Assembly (NCBI RefSeq): GCF_004684205.1 | Contig: NZ_SRIO01000001.1 | Location: 186,001 to 250,000 of the forward strand | DNA from: Candidatus Macondimonas diazotrophica | GTDB lineage: Bacteria; Pseudomonadota; Gammaproteobacteria; UBA5335 | DNA length: 64,000 nucleotides | Reading direction: 5' to 3' | In this document: piece after piece, positions 37,460 to 44,796 of the stretch | How the letters are laid out: every line of letters begins with the position of its first letter | How positions within the stretch are numbered: position 1 is the first letter of the stretch | The notes under the pieces: model-generated | Databases searched by the model: none | Seen by the model: the letters and a program-made list of their open reading frames with translations, nothing else | Told to the model about the DNA's origin: nothing | Translations under genes and position numbers: made by a program

Positions 37460-38326
37460 ATGTCCATCCATTCTGGCGGAACGCCGAAGGTCGCGGCAAG
37501 CAACCTCCGGGCGCGAGTACGCATCGCCGTGGCCGCGGTGCTTCTGGGACTCGCCGGCGGCGTGGCCGCAGCCGAGCCGGTTCCGTCCGTTCTGGCGCGC
37601 CTGCTGGAGATGGGCCTGCAGGTCGAAGGCCGCTTTGAGGCGCCCGCCCAGATGACCGGCTATGTCCTGCGTGCGCGGGAGAGCGGACGCGCCGATGTAG
37701 TCTATGTCTCGGCCGATGGCCGCCATCTCTTTATTGGCAATATCCTCGACGAGACTGGACAGGATCTGACCCAGTTGCATGTCGAAGACCACGTTCTGGG
37801 CCCCGAACTGGATGCCCTGTGGAAAGAGATCGAATCGGCGCGGTGGGTCGCCGAAGGTGCCGCCAAGCCCACTCGAGTGATCTACAGCTTTACCGACCCG
37901 AACTGTGGCTATTGCCATCTGCTGTGGCGGGTCACGCGGCGCTACCACGATGCAGGGCTGCAGGTCCGTCACCTGATGGTGGATGTCATCAAGGCCAGCA
38001 GCACTGGCAAGGCAGCAGCCATTCTGCAGTCAAAGGATCCGGCCCAATCCCTGGCCGAAAACGAGCGCCGCTTCCGTGAAGGCGGCATTGCCGTGGCAGC
38101 CACCATCCAGGACGACACCCGCAAGGCGCTGAGCCGCCACCGCAAGATGATGGATCGGCTGGGCGTGAGCGGCACGCCGGCCATCCTGTATCGGGACGCC
38201 AATGGGAAGGTCCGCCTGCAACGCGGCATGACCGATCTCGATACCTTGGCGCGCATCATCGGGCTGCCGGCCCAGGCCATCGACGATCCGGATCTGGCGC
38301 GATTCAGAGTCACACCCAAAGGCTAG
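37460..38326 (+). CDS. dsbG: DsbC/DsbG-type thiol:disulfide isomerase or chaperone
   Basis: 288 residues: signal peptide to about residue 35 (VAAVLLGLAGGVAAAEP), an N-terminal dimerisation domain (36-115), then a thioredoxin domain with Cys149-Gly-Tyr-Cys152 in DPNCGYCHLLW and a cis-Pro loop VSGTPAILY. The long linker and TPAI loop fit DsbG better than DsbC. Kept reduced by DsbD, which is encoded elsewhere in this window. Start ATG at 37460 lacks a good ribosome site and lies only 30 bp from the start of the divergent peptidase gene. Confidence 0.85.
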   Translation: MSIHSGGTPKVAASNLRARVRIAVAAVLLGLAGGVAAAEPVPSVLARLLEMGLQVEGRFEAPAQMTGYVLRARESGRADVVYVSADGRHLFIGNILDETGQDLTQLHVEDHVLGPELDALWKEIESARWVAEGAAKPTRVIYSFTDPNCGYCHLLWRVTRRYHDAGLQVRHLMVDVIKASSTGKAAAILQSKDPAQSLAENERRFREGGIAVAATIQDDTRKALSRHRKMMDRLGVSGTPAILYRDANGKVRLQRGMTDLDTLARIIGLPAQAIDDPDLARFRVTPKG

Positions 38327-38332
38327 CCTGGC

Positions 38333-39388
38333 ATGCAGACCACCAAGGCGGGGGCCCGGCCAAATCGGACACGACGCATGCGGGTATCGGCCGCGATCCT
38401 GCTCGGCTTGTCCGCTGTTGCGATGCCATGCGTCGCCTGGATCGGCGGCAGGGCACCCGAGCAGCCTCAACCGGTTCAGCTCTCCCCGCTGCATCCCACC
38501 GGCAGTACTTATCAGCAGGTTCGCCTGGGCGGCACCTTGTGGCTGCCGGATGAAATGCCCGACGGCACGCCCTTGCGCGGCCTGTCCGATCTGACTTGGT
38601 CACCCGCCGAGGGCATACTCTACGCCGTATCGGATTTCGGCTGGCTGTTGCGCATGCGGCCGGTGTTCACTGATGGCCGGCTGTCGGATGTCGAACTGCT
38701 GGATGGTCACCCCCTCACCGGCGCCAACGGCCGGCCGCTGAAAGGCAAATGGGGCGACGCCGAGGGCCTGACCTGGGCACCTGGCCCCGATGGCGCACCG
38801 GCGCTCTTCGTGTCCTTCGAGCGTATCCCGCGCATTACCCGGATCGACCGGCGCGGCCGCTGGCTTGCCGATCTCCCCCTGCCCAGGCCGTTCGCCGATG
38901 CTGCGGCCTATGCCGAGCCCAATGCCGCGCTGGAGGCGCTGACCTGGCATTCCCGTCTGGGCCTGCTGAGCGCACCGGAATTGCCACCGCCGGCGTTCCG
39001 CCCAGCCCACCATACGCCAGTGTTCAACCGTGATGGACGTCAATTCCCTTATCTCCTGCGCACCGGCCCCCGTTGCGCTCTGGTCGCATTGAATGCCTGG
39101 GAGAACGACGAAATCCTGTCGCTGGAACGCTGCTATGAGGATGGACGGCTCGAAATCGCGCTGCGCCGCAGTACGTTGCCGCCCACCGCCGGGCTGGCAC
39201 TGCGCCCCGAATCGCTGGCCGTGTTTCGGCTTCAGGACGGATGGCTGATGGACAATTTTGAAGGGATGACCCGCATCGGTCCGCGCGGCGTACTGCTGGT
39301 CAGCGATGACAACGGCTCGACCCGTCAGCGCACCTTGCTGATGTATCTGGAAAGGCTTGACATCCCCCCGCACTCCACCACCGATTGA
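38333..39388 (+). CDS. Exported esterase-like/phytase-like beta-propeller protein
   Basis: 351 residues. A signal segment (about 15-36) is followed by a predicted beta-propeller with the family pattern LRGLSDLTW (about 83-91), GDAEGLTW (about 140-147), FVSFERIPRITRID and the C-terminal NFEGMTRIG and LLVSDDNG. These identify the esterase-like phytase family (Pfam Phytase-like). Substrate unknown; true phytase activity has not been shown for most members. It follows the dsbG-like gene by six bases and is probably cotranscribed with it. Confidence 0.82.
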   Translation: MQTTKAGARPNRTRRMRVSAAILLGLSAVAMPCVAWIGGRAPEQPQPVQLSPLHPTGSTYQQVRLGGTLWLPDEMPDGTPLRGLSDLTWSPAEGILYAVSDFGWLLRMRPVFTDGRLSDVELLDGHPLTGANGRPLKGKWGDAEGLTWAPGPDGAPALFVSFERIPRITRIDRRGRWLADLPLPRPFADAAAYAEPNAALEALTWHSRLGLLSAPELPPPAFRPAHHTPVFNRDGRQFPYLLRTGPRCALVALNAWENDEILSLERCYEDGRLEIALRRSTLPPTAGLALRPESLAVFRLQDGWLMDNFEGMTRIGPRGVLLVSDDNGSTRQRTLLMYLERLDIPPHSTTD

Positions 39389-39428
39389 CACCCTCCGGCT
39401 CGCCCCTTAGGCTGAGCGCACCTGAATT

Positions 39429-39627
39429 CCCACAGGTGTCCGCGCAGCCCTATTGCCGCGCGGGTGAAACGGGAAGTCGGTGCGGTTTCTTCAACCTATT
39501 CCGACGCTGCCCCCGCAACGGTGTTTGAGTCGCAAAGCCCCCATGCCACTGTGCGCTGCATGGGAAGGCGGGCTTCGCGAGCCGGCCCTGTCCGGCAACT
39601 CATCAGCCCGGAGACCGGCCTGTGTGG
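39429..39627 (+). ncRNA. Cobalamin (adenosylcobalamin) riboswitch
   Basis: Elements occur in the right order: P1 arm CACAGG at 39431-39436 pairing with CCTGTG at 39619-39624; the GGGAA-tC-GGTGC receptor strand at 39471-39484; CGCTGCCCCCGCAACGG at 39505-39521; a GCCACTG...GGGAAGGC core at 39545-39569; and the B12 box AGCCCGGAGACCGGCC at 39605-39620. Located 148 bp before btuB. Expected to switch off the receptor, TonB and adenosyltransferase genes when cobalamin is plentiful. Confidence 0.95.
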
Positions 39628-39642
39628 ACAAGGTCCAGATGC

Positions 39643-39661
39643 GTGTTGCGGCGGGCAACAC
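39643..39661 (+). promoter_or_regulatory. Candidate expression-platform hairpin of the cobalamin riboswitch
   Basis: GTGTTGC at 39643-39649 and GCAACAC at 39655-39661 form a perfect 7-bp stem with a 5-base loop immediately after the aptamer. No T-run follows, so control is more likely at Rho or translation level than intrinsic termination. The remaining leader to 39775 has no gene. Confidence 0.5.
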
Positions 39662-39775
39662 AGCCGGACAATGGCGACAGACCATTCTTCCTGTGCCGCC
39701 TGCGTTGGGTGTGATGACCGCCGGACTGCTCTGGATTCACCAGACCGACCATCACCTCAGGCAGGAACAAATCAC

Positions 39776-41614
39776 ATGGATCATCCCTTTTTTCGCCACC
39801 CCTCGCTGCTGGCCTGCGGGCTGCTGCTGCCGCTTTGCAGCGCCCAAGCCCAAACCGACGAAGAGACCGGGACGATCGTCGTAACCGCCACACGAACGGC
39901 CCAGACCGTCGACGACACACTCGCCCCCGTGACCGTGCTGACCCGCAGCGACATCGAACGGCTGCGGCCCACCAGCGTGCCGGATCTGCTGGCCGGTCAA
40001 CCGGGCATCGATGTCTCAAGCAACGGCGCATTCGGGAAAAATACCAGCATCAGCCTGCGCGGCACCAGCGCCGGCCAGACCCTGGTGTTGATCGACGGCA
40101 TCCGGGCCGGCTCGGCCACCTCCGGGACCACCGCGCTGGAATACCTGCCGGTGGATCAGATTGAGCGCATCGAGATCGTGCGCGGTCCGCGGGCGAGCCT
40201 GTATGGCGCCGATGCGCTGGGCGGTGTCATCCAGATCTTCACCCGTCCCGGCACGGGCAGTGGCTGGCAGGCCAGCGTGACCGGCGGCAGCTTCGGCACC
40301 TGGAGTGGCCGCGCGGCGACCCGCGGCGAGATCGGGAACACCCGCTACCACCTGACTGTGTCCGGCCTCGCCAGCGACGGCTACGACATTCAGGAGAACG
40401 GCGCTCCCACCAGCTTCGGCGCCACCACCGTGGAGCCGGACGATGACCGGTACCGCAACACCGCGCTGAATTTCGGCGTCAGTCACCACCTGGACAATGG
40501 CGTGGAATTTGGGGCGCAAGCCCTGCGTGCCGAAGGACGCACCGACTACGACGGATTTCCCAACCGGACCGATTTCGTCGAGCAGGTGATCAGCGCCCAT
40601 GTCGGCGGCGAATTGACCGAAACATGGTACAGCCGGCTGACGGTGGGGGAGAGCCGCGACGAAACCGACAACCTCGCCAATGGCAGCGATTTCTCAACCT
40701 TCGACACGCGACGCCAGAGCGCCAGTTGGCAGAACGACCTCAGCTTGCCGGGCGAACAACTGCTTACCGTCGGACTCGACGGTTGGCGCGACCGGGTCGA
40801 CAGCACAACGGATTTCTCCGAAGACCGCCGCGACAACTGGGCCGTCTTTGCCCAGGACCAGATCGATCTCGGCCGGCATCAGCTCATCCTGGGCCTGCGC
40901 CGCGACGATAATGAAGCCTTCGGAACCCACACCACCGGAAATGCCACCTGGGGCGTGGCCCTGCGCGAGAATCTGCGCGCCACCGCCAGTTACGGCACCG
41001 CATTCAAGGCGCCGACGTTCAACGATCTGTACTACCCCGACGAAGGCTTCTACGCGGGAAATCCCGATCTGGATCCCGAAACAGCGCAGAACATGGAAGT
41101 CGGCCTGCAGTACGATTTGGCGCAGTTCACCCTCAACGTGAATGTGTTCCGCAATGACATCGATGACCTGATCGTATTCGACGCGGCGAAAAGCACGGTC
41201 AGCAACATCGACCAGGCCCGGATCGACGGTGTGGAAAGCGGCCTGACCTACCGGTCGGAAGAATGGCGTGCCCATGCGGCGCTCACCGCGCTCGATACCG
41301 AAAACCGCACCACCGGTGCCGAACTGCCGCGACGGGCCGAACTGACCGGGCGGATCGAGCTGGACCGCATCATGGGCGCTTATCGCCTGGGGACCACTCT
41401 TCTCGCGCAGGATGGCCGTTACGACGATGCCGCCAACACCGTGTCCCTGGCGGGCTACGGACGCCTCGACCTACGCGCCGAATGGCTATTGATGCCGCAA
41501 TGGGCCTTGCAGGTGCGCATCGAAAACGTCCTCGACAAGGACTACCAGACGGCGGCGACCTATGAGCAGCCCGGTCGTGCGGGCTATCTCACGCTATCCT
41601 ATCGGACGCCGTGA
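39776..41614 (+). CDS. btuB: TonB-dependent vitamin B12 receptor
   Basis: Outer-membrane cobalamin transporter of 612 residues from the ATG at 39776 with AGGA upstream. Signal peptide to about residue 26 (CSAQAQ), TonB box TIVVTATR at 33-40, plug domain (about 45-150) with QTLVLIDGIRAGSA and EIVRGPRASLYGADALGGVI, then a 22-strand barrel ending in NVLDKDYQTAATYEQPGRAGYL and a terminal aromatic region. Plug motifs and length match BtuB (594 in E. coli). The riboswitch upstream supports the substrate. Its stop overlaps the tonB start. Confidence 0.94.
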   Translation: MDHPFFRHPSLLACGLLLPLCSAQAQTDEETGTIVVTATRTAQTVDDTLAPVTVLTRSDIERLRPTSVPDLLAGQPGIDVSSNGAFGKNTSISLRGTSAGQTLVLIDGIRAGSATSGTTALEYLPVDQIERIEIVRGPRASLYGADALGGVIQIFTRPGTGSGWQASVTGGSFGTWSGRAATRGEIGNTRYHLTVSGLASDGYDIQENGAPTSFGATTVEPDDDRYRNTALNFGVSHHLDNGVEFGAQALRAEGRTDYDGFPNRTDFVEQVISAHVGGELTETWYSRLTVGESRDETDNLANGSDFSTFDTRRQSASWQNDLSLPGEQLLTVGLDGWRDRVDSTTDFSEDRRDNWAVFAQDQIDLGRHQLILGLRRDDNEAFGTHTTGNATWGVALRENLRATASYGTAFKAPTFNDLYYPDEGFYAGNPDLDPETAQNMEVGLQYDLAQFTLNVNVFRNDIDDLIVFDAAKSTVSNIDQARIDGVESGLTYRSEEWRAHAALTALDTENRTTGAELPRRAELTGRIELDRIMGAYRLGTTLLAQDGRYDDAANTVSLAGYGRLDLRAEWLLMPQWALQVRIENVLDKDYQTAATYEQPGRAGYLTLSYRTP

Positions 41615-42342
41615 CCGGCGCGATCCGCCCGCCGTTCAACGGTCTCGCCGCGAGCGCGCTGCTCGCGGCGCTGGCCGGTCATCTGGTGTTGCTTGGCGCG
41701 CTGGCTTTGCGGTCACCGATCGTGCATCCCCTATCGCCGCTCGAAAGCCGAACGCTGACTATGGTTCGCTTGCCGGCGCCCGCCGAACCACCCCCGCCCA
41801 GTGCCGCGAGCGCGCCGCCCCGAGAAACCCGGTCCCAGAAACAGGGACCGCCCAAGCCAACCACGGGGCAGCCAGCGCCCGCACCCGCCCGCGTGGCGTC
41901 GGCTCGCAGCGTGCCCACACCCCCGCTCACGGAACCGCAACCGGCCCAGGCCACAACGCCGCCGCCGGCACCAGCCCGGTCCACGGCCGGCGCGGAAGAA
42001 CCGTCAGCCACTCCCCGCATCGCTGCGCCCGATCCGGACGCGGCCGATCATGCGGTGCGAGAAACCGTGCAGCGCCGCGTTCTTCATGATTTCAGTCGGC
42101 ATTTCCGATACCCTGCCCTCGCGCGCCGACGCGGCTGGGAAGGCGCGGTTCGGCTGCGCTACGATGTGACCGAGGAGGGTCGCGTGGTGAATGTCCGGCT
42201 GCTGGCCAGTTCGGGCCACCCCGTTCTGGATCGCGATGCCGAAGCCACGCTGAACCGCATTCCGCCACTGGAGCCGACCGGCTGGTCACAGCCGGTGCAG
42301 GCGCTGGAACTGGCGATTCACTATCGACTGACGGAGGGATGA
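41611..42342 (+). CDS. tonB: TonB energy-transducing protein
   Basis: 243 residues starting with GTG at 41611, which overlaps the btuB stop (GTGA). One N-terminal transmembrane helix (about 13-34), a long Pro/Ala-rich periplasmic spacer (45-145), and a C-terminal TonB domain (about 155-243) with YPALARRRGWEGAVRLRYDV and LLASSGHPVLDRDAEATL. Coupled to btuB, so probably dedicated to B12 uptake and under the same riboswitch. Its ExbB/ExbD partners are not adjacent; an exbD is at 18 kb. Confidence 0.94.
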   Translation: MTGAIRPPFNGLAASALLAALAGHLVLLGALALRSPIVHPLSPLESRTLTMVRLPAPAEPPPPSAASAPPRETRSQKQGPPKPTTGQPAPAPARVASARSVPTPPLTEPQPAQATTPPPAPARSTAGAEEPSATPRIAAPDPDAADHAVRETVQRRVLHDFSRHFRYPALARRRGWEGAVRLRYDVTEEGRVVNVRLLASSGHPVLDRDAEATLNRIPPLEPTGWSQPVQALELAIHYRLTEG

Positions 42343-42343
42343 G

Positions 42344-42913
42344 GTGGGACACCGCCTGTCGAAAATCTATACCCGCACCGGCGATGCCGGCACCACCGGC
42401 CTGGGCGATGGCCAGCGCGTCTCCAAGGATCACGCGCGCGTCGAAGCCTTCGGGACGGTCGATGAACTCAACGCCCTGATCGGCTTGCTGCGCACCGCTG
42501 GCCTACCGGATGCCTGGGACAGCCGGCTCGATGAAATCCAGCATGCCTTGTTCGACGTCGGCGGCGAGCTGTGCATCCCGGGAAGGCAAAGTATCCGCGC
42601 CGAGCAGGTCGCCGCCCTGGAAAGCTGGCTGGATCAGCTCAACGAGCCACTCGCCCCGCTCAAGGAATTCATCCTTCCCGGCGGCACGGCCGGCGCCAGC
42701 TGGGCGCATCTGGCCCGCACCGTGTGCCGGCGTGCGGAGCGGCGCGCCTGCACGCTGTCCCGCACCGAACCGGTCAACCCCGAAACACTGCGCTATCTGA
42801 ACCGGCTGTCGGATCTGCTGTTCGTGCTGGCGCGCGCCGCCAATCGGCAGGCCGGAGCGGATGACGTGCTGTGGCGGCCCGACCGCCACGCCGCAACGGA
42901 GGCCGGCGCATGA
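42344..42913 (+). CDS. PduO-type cob(I)alamin adenosyltransferase
   Basis: 189 residues, GTG start at 42344, one base after the tonB stop. The N-terminal ATP-binding motif YTRTGDAGTTGLGDGQRV (9-26) and VDELNALIG (39-47) and the basic helix RTVCRRAERRA (near 126-136) identify the PduO/MMAB family. It converts imported corrinoid to the coenzyme form adenosylcobalamin. Placement after btuB-tonB joins uptake to activation under one riboswitch. The product is also the ligand sensed by that riboswitch, closing a feedback loop. Confidence 0.93.
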   Translation: MGHRLSKIYTRTGDAGTTGLGDGQRVSKDHARVEAFGTVDELNALIGLLRTAGLPDAWDSRLDEIQHALFDVGGELCIPGRQSIRAEQVAALESWLDQLNEPLAPLKEFILPGGTAGASWAHLARTVCRRAERRACTLSRTEPVNPETLRYLNRLSDLLFVLARAANRQAGADDVLWRPDRHAATEAGA

Positions 42914-43230
42914 ACCGCTGGCACGACTTCGCGGCGGCAGGCGAGCTGGCCGAAGGCGGCTGTCTGCGCAAGGACCTGGACGGCATCACGATCGCCGTAT
43001 TCCGGGTGGACGGCGCACTGCATGCCATCGAGGATGCCTGCACCCACGACGGCGGCCGCCTCACCGGCGGGACGCGTGACGGCTGCCGAATCGTCTGTCC
43101 CCGCCATGGCGCCGCCTTCGACCTGCGCACCGGCACCGTCCTCGCCCCGCCCGCCTACGGTCCGCTCACGACCTTTGCCGCGCGCACCGTGGATGACCGC
43201 ATCGAAATCGCGATCCCCGACGACTTCTAA
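42910..43230 (+). CDS. Rieske [2Fe-2S] ferredoxin-like protein
   Basis: 106 residues from the ATG at 42910, overlapping the adenosyltransferase stop (ATGA). The full Rieske ligand set is present: Cys44-x-His46 in ACTHDGG and Cys63-x-x-His66 in VCPRHGAAFD. It resembles the ferredoxin of dioxygenase systems or NirD-like proteins. No partner oxygenase or reductase adjoins. Its place at the end of a B12 operon suggests it could supply electrons for reducing cob(II)alamin to cob(I)alamin before adenosylation, but that is inference from position only. Confidence 0.88.
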   Translation: MNRWHDFAAAGELAEGGCLRKDLDGITIAVFRVDGALHAIEDACTHDGGRLTGGTRDGCRIVCPRHGAAFDLRTGTVLAPPAYGPLTTFAARTVDDRIEIAIPDDF

Positions 43231-43362
43231 AGCGCCCCGGTCGTAGAGCCGATATAAGACAGGCACGAGCAGCACAGATCACGCTGCTTGTTTCACCCCA
43301 TCCTCGCGAGTCGTGCGTCCCGCTTGGGGGTGGGCTGCACGCCTGCCTGTTCGGTGTATGCG

Positions 43363-44127
43363 ATGAAATCTCCCTTGAAAGCCCCGCCTCTGCGAAACCC
43401 AGGAGAATCCGGACAACAGCGATTACAGGCCTTGTTCGACGACCAGGTCATGCCCTACTTGATCGCGGCCGCGCTCTTTACCATGGTAGCGTTTATGGAT
43501 TGGGTCCGTTGGCTGAACGACTCACCGCCATCCCCAATTCTTTTCTCCGCCACCGCGGTGCTGGCTATAGCCATATGCGCGGTGAAGTTGCACGCCGGTA
43601 TCCGCGAAGCGAAAGCCATCAAGCTCGGCCGGGATGGCGAGAAGGTCGTCGGTCAGTTTCTGGAGCGCCTGCGCGAACAGGGTGCACAGGTATTCCACGA
43701 CATTCCCGGAGACCGCTTCAACCTCGATCATGTGGTGATCCATCCAAGCGGTATCTATGTCATCGAGACCAAAACCTTGTCGAAACCCGATCATGGCGAA
43801 TGCCGGCTGGTCTATGACGGCCAATCTGTGCGGCGCAACGGCAAGGCATTCGATCGCAACGCGATCAATCAGGTCTGTGCAGCAAGTCGGTGGCTCCGCG
43901 TCTTGTTGATCGAGTCCACAGGCAAAACACCACCGATTCGGCCGGTCGTGGCCTATCCCGGTTGGTTCATCGAAAGAACCGCAGAGGCCAAAGCCAGTGC
44001 GGTATGGGTGCTCGAACCCAAGGCCTTGCCCGAATTCATCGCGCAGAGCGCAATCCAGATGAAATCCGAAGACGTGAGACTTTTTGCTTTTCATCTGAGC
44101 CGCTATATCCGCGGGGCACAGAAATGA
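43363..44127 (+). CDS. NERD domain membrane protein
   Basis: 254 residues. Two transmembrane helices (about 31-49 and 59-77) form an N-terminal hairpin, followed by a NERD (nuclease-related) domain from about 88: GEKVVGQFLERL, FNLDHVVIHPSGIYVIETKT with Asp122, Glu135 and Lys137 in the arrangement of restriction-endonuclease-like catalytic residues. Role unknown; members are often linked to DNA processing or stress. Start ATG at 43363 is chosen over 43288 because homology and hydrophobic topology begin later. It stands alone, 132 bp after the Rieske gene. Confidence 0.82.
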   Translation: MKSPLKAPPLRNPGESGQQRLQALFDDQVMPYLIAAALFTMVAFMDWVRWLNDSPPSPILFSATAVLAIAICAVKLHAGIREAKAIKLGRDGEKVVGQFLERLREQGAQVFHDIPGDRFNLDHVVIHPSGIYVIETKTLSKPDHGECRLVYDGQSVRRNGKAFDRNAINQVCAASRWLRVLLIESTGKTPPIRPVVAYPGWFIERTAEAKASAVWVLEPKALPEFIAQSAIQMKSEDVRLFAFHLSRYIRGAQK

Positions 44128-44226
44128 TCCGGGTGGCGCCCGATTTCAAATTCCCAATCCGCATTCATCGATGATGTGGAACGGTGTCGGCGCTCATCGC
44201 ACCTGAGCTGTCACCGAATTGGTCGA

Positions 44227-44664
44227 TCAGGCAGCACTTTCCGTCATGACGAGCACGTTGCATTGCAGCCGGTCGAGGAGTCGGGCGTCGCGCGCGCTCT
44301 GCAACCAGCGGGTCGTGACCGTGGGATGGCCGTGGGCGACTACTACCAGATCCGCATCCAGTTCATGGGCATGGATCGCGATTTGCTCGACCGGTGCGCC
44401 ACGGCGGATAACGGCCGATGCGTCCACCCCCTGCGCCCGAAGCGCCATGACGATGGGATCGATCGCCCGCCTCAGATCGTCCTTCTCCCAGCTCCAGACA
44501 TTCGGCGGCCCGACGGCTTCGGCGATCGCCATGGCGCCGGTGGTGACCACGACCCCCAGGATGTGCAGTTGCGCATTGCAACGCTGCGCCAGCTCTGCAC
44601 AGCGGTGCACGAGAGCGGGCCTGAATGTCGAACAATCGTAGGCCAGCAGGATCCTTCGATACAC
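44227..44664 (-). CDS. Universal stress protein, UspA family
   Basis: 145 residues with the UspA fold: opening RILLAYDCSTF (strand 1 and the ATP-site Asp), a middle variable region, LDADLVVVAHGH near 104-115, then TTRWLQSARDARLLDRLQCNVLVM at the C-terminus. The ATP-binding G-2x-G-9x-G(S/T) motif is degenerate here (GHPT-T), so nucleotide binding is doubtful. Convergent with the NERD gene and 132 bp downstream of opgH on the same strand. Confidence 0.85.
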   Translation of the reverse strand: MYRRILLAYDCSTFRPALVHRCAELAQRCNAQLHILGVVVTTGAMAIAEAVGPPNVWSWEKDDLRRAIDPIVMALRAQGVDASAVIRRGAPVEQIAIHAHELDADLVVVAHGHPTVTTRWLQSARDARLLDRLQCNVLVMTESAA

Positions 44665-44796
44665 GTCCCGCCTCCCTGTCGTTGCAACCGCGACCGTCGC
44701 GCCGTCAGCGGCCCATACCGCATCGAACCCGGTGCCACAGCCCAGAGTACCTGAAGATGCCGGCCGCCTGCATGCGGGAGGACGGCCGCCTCGTGG

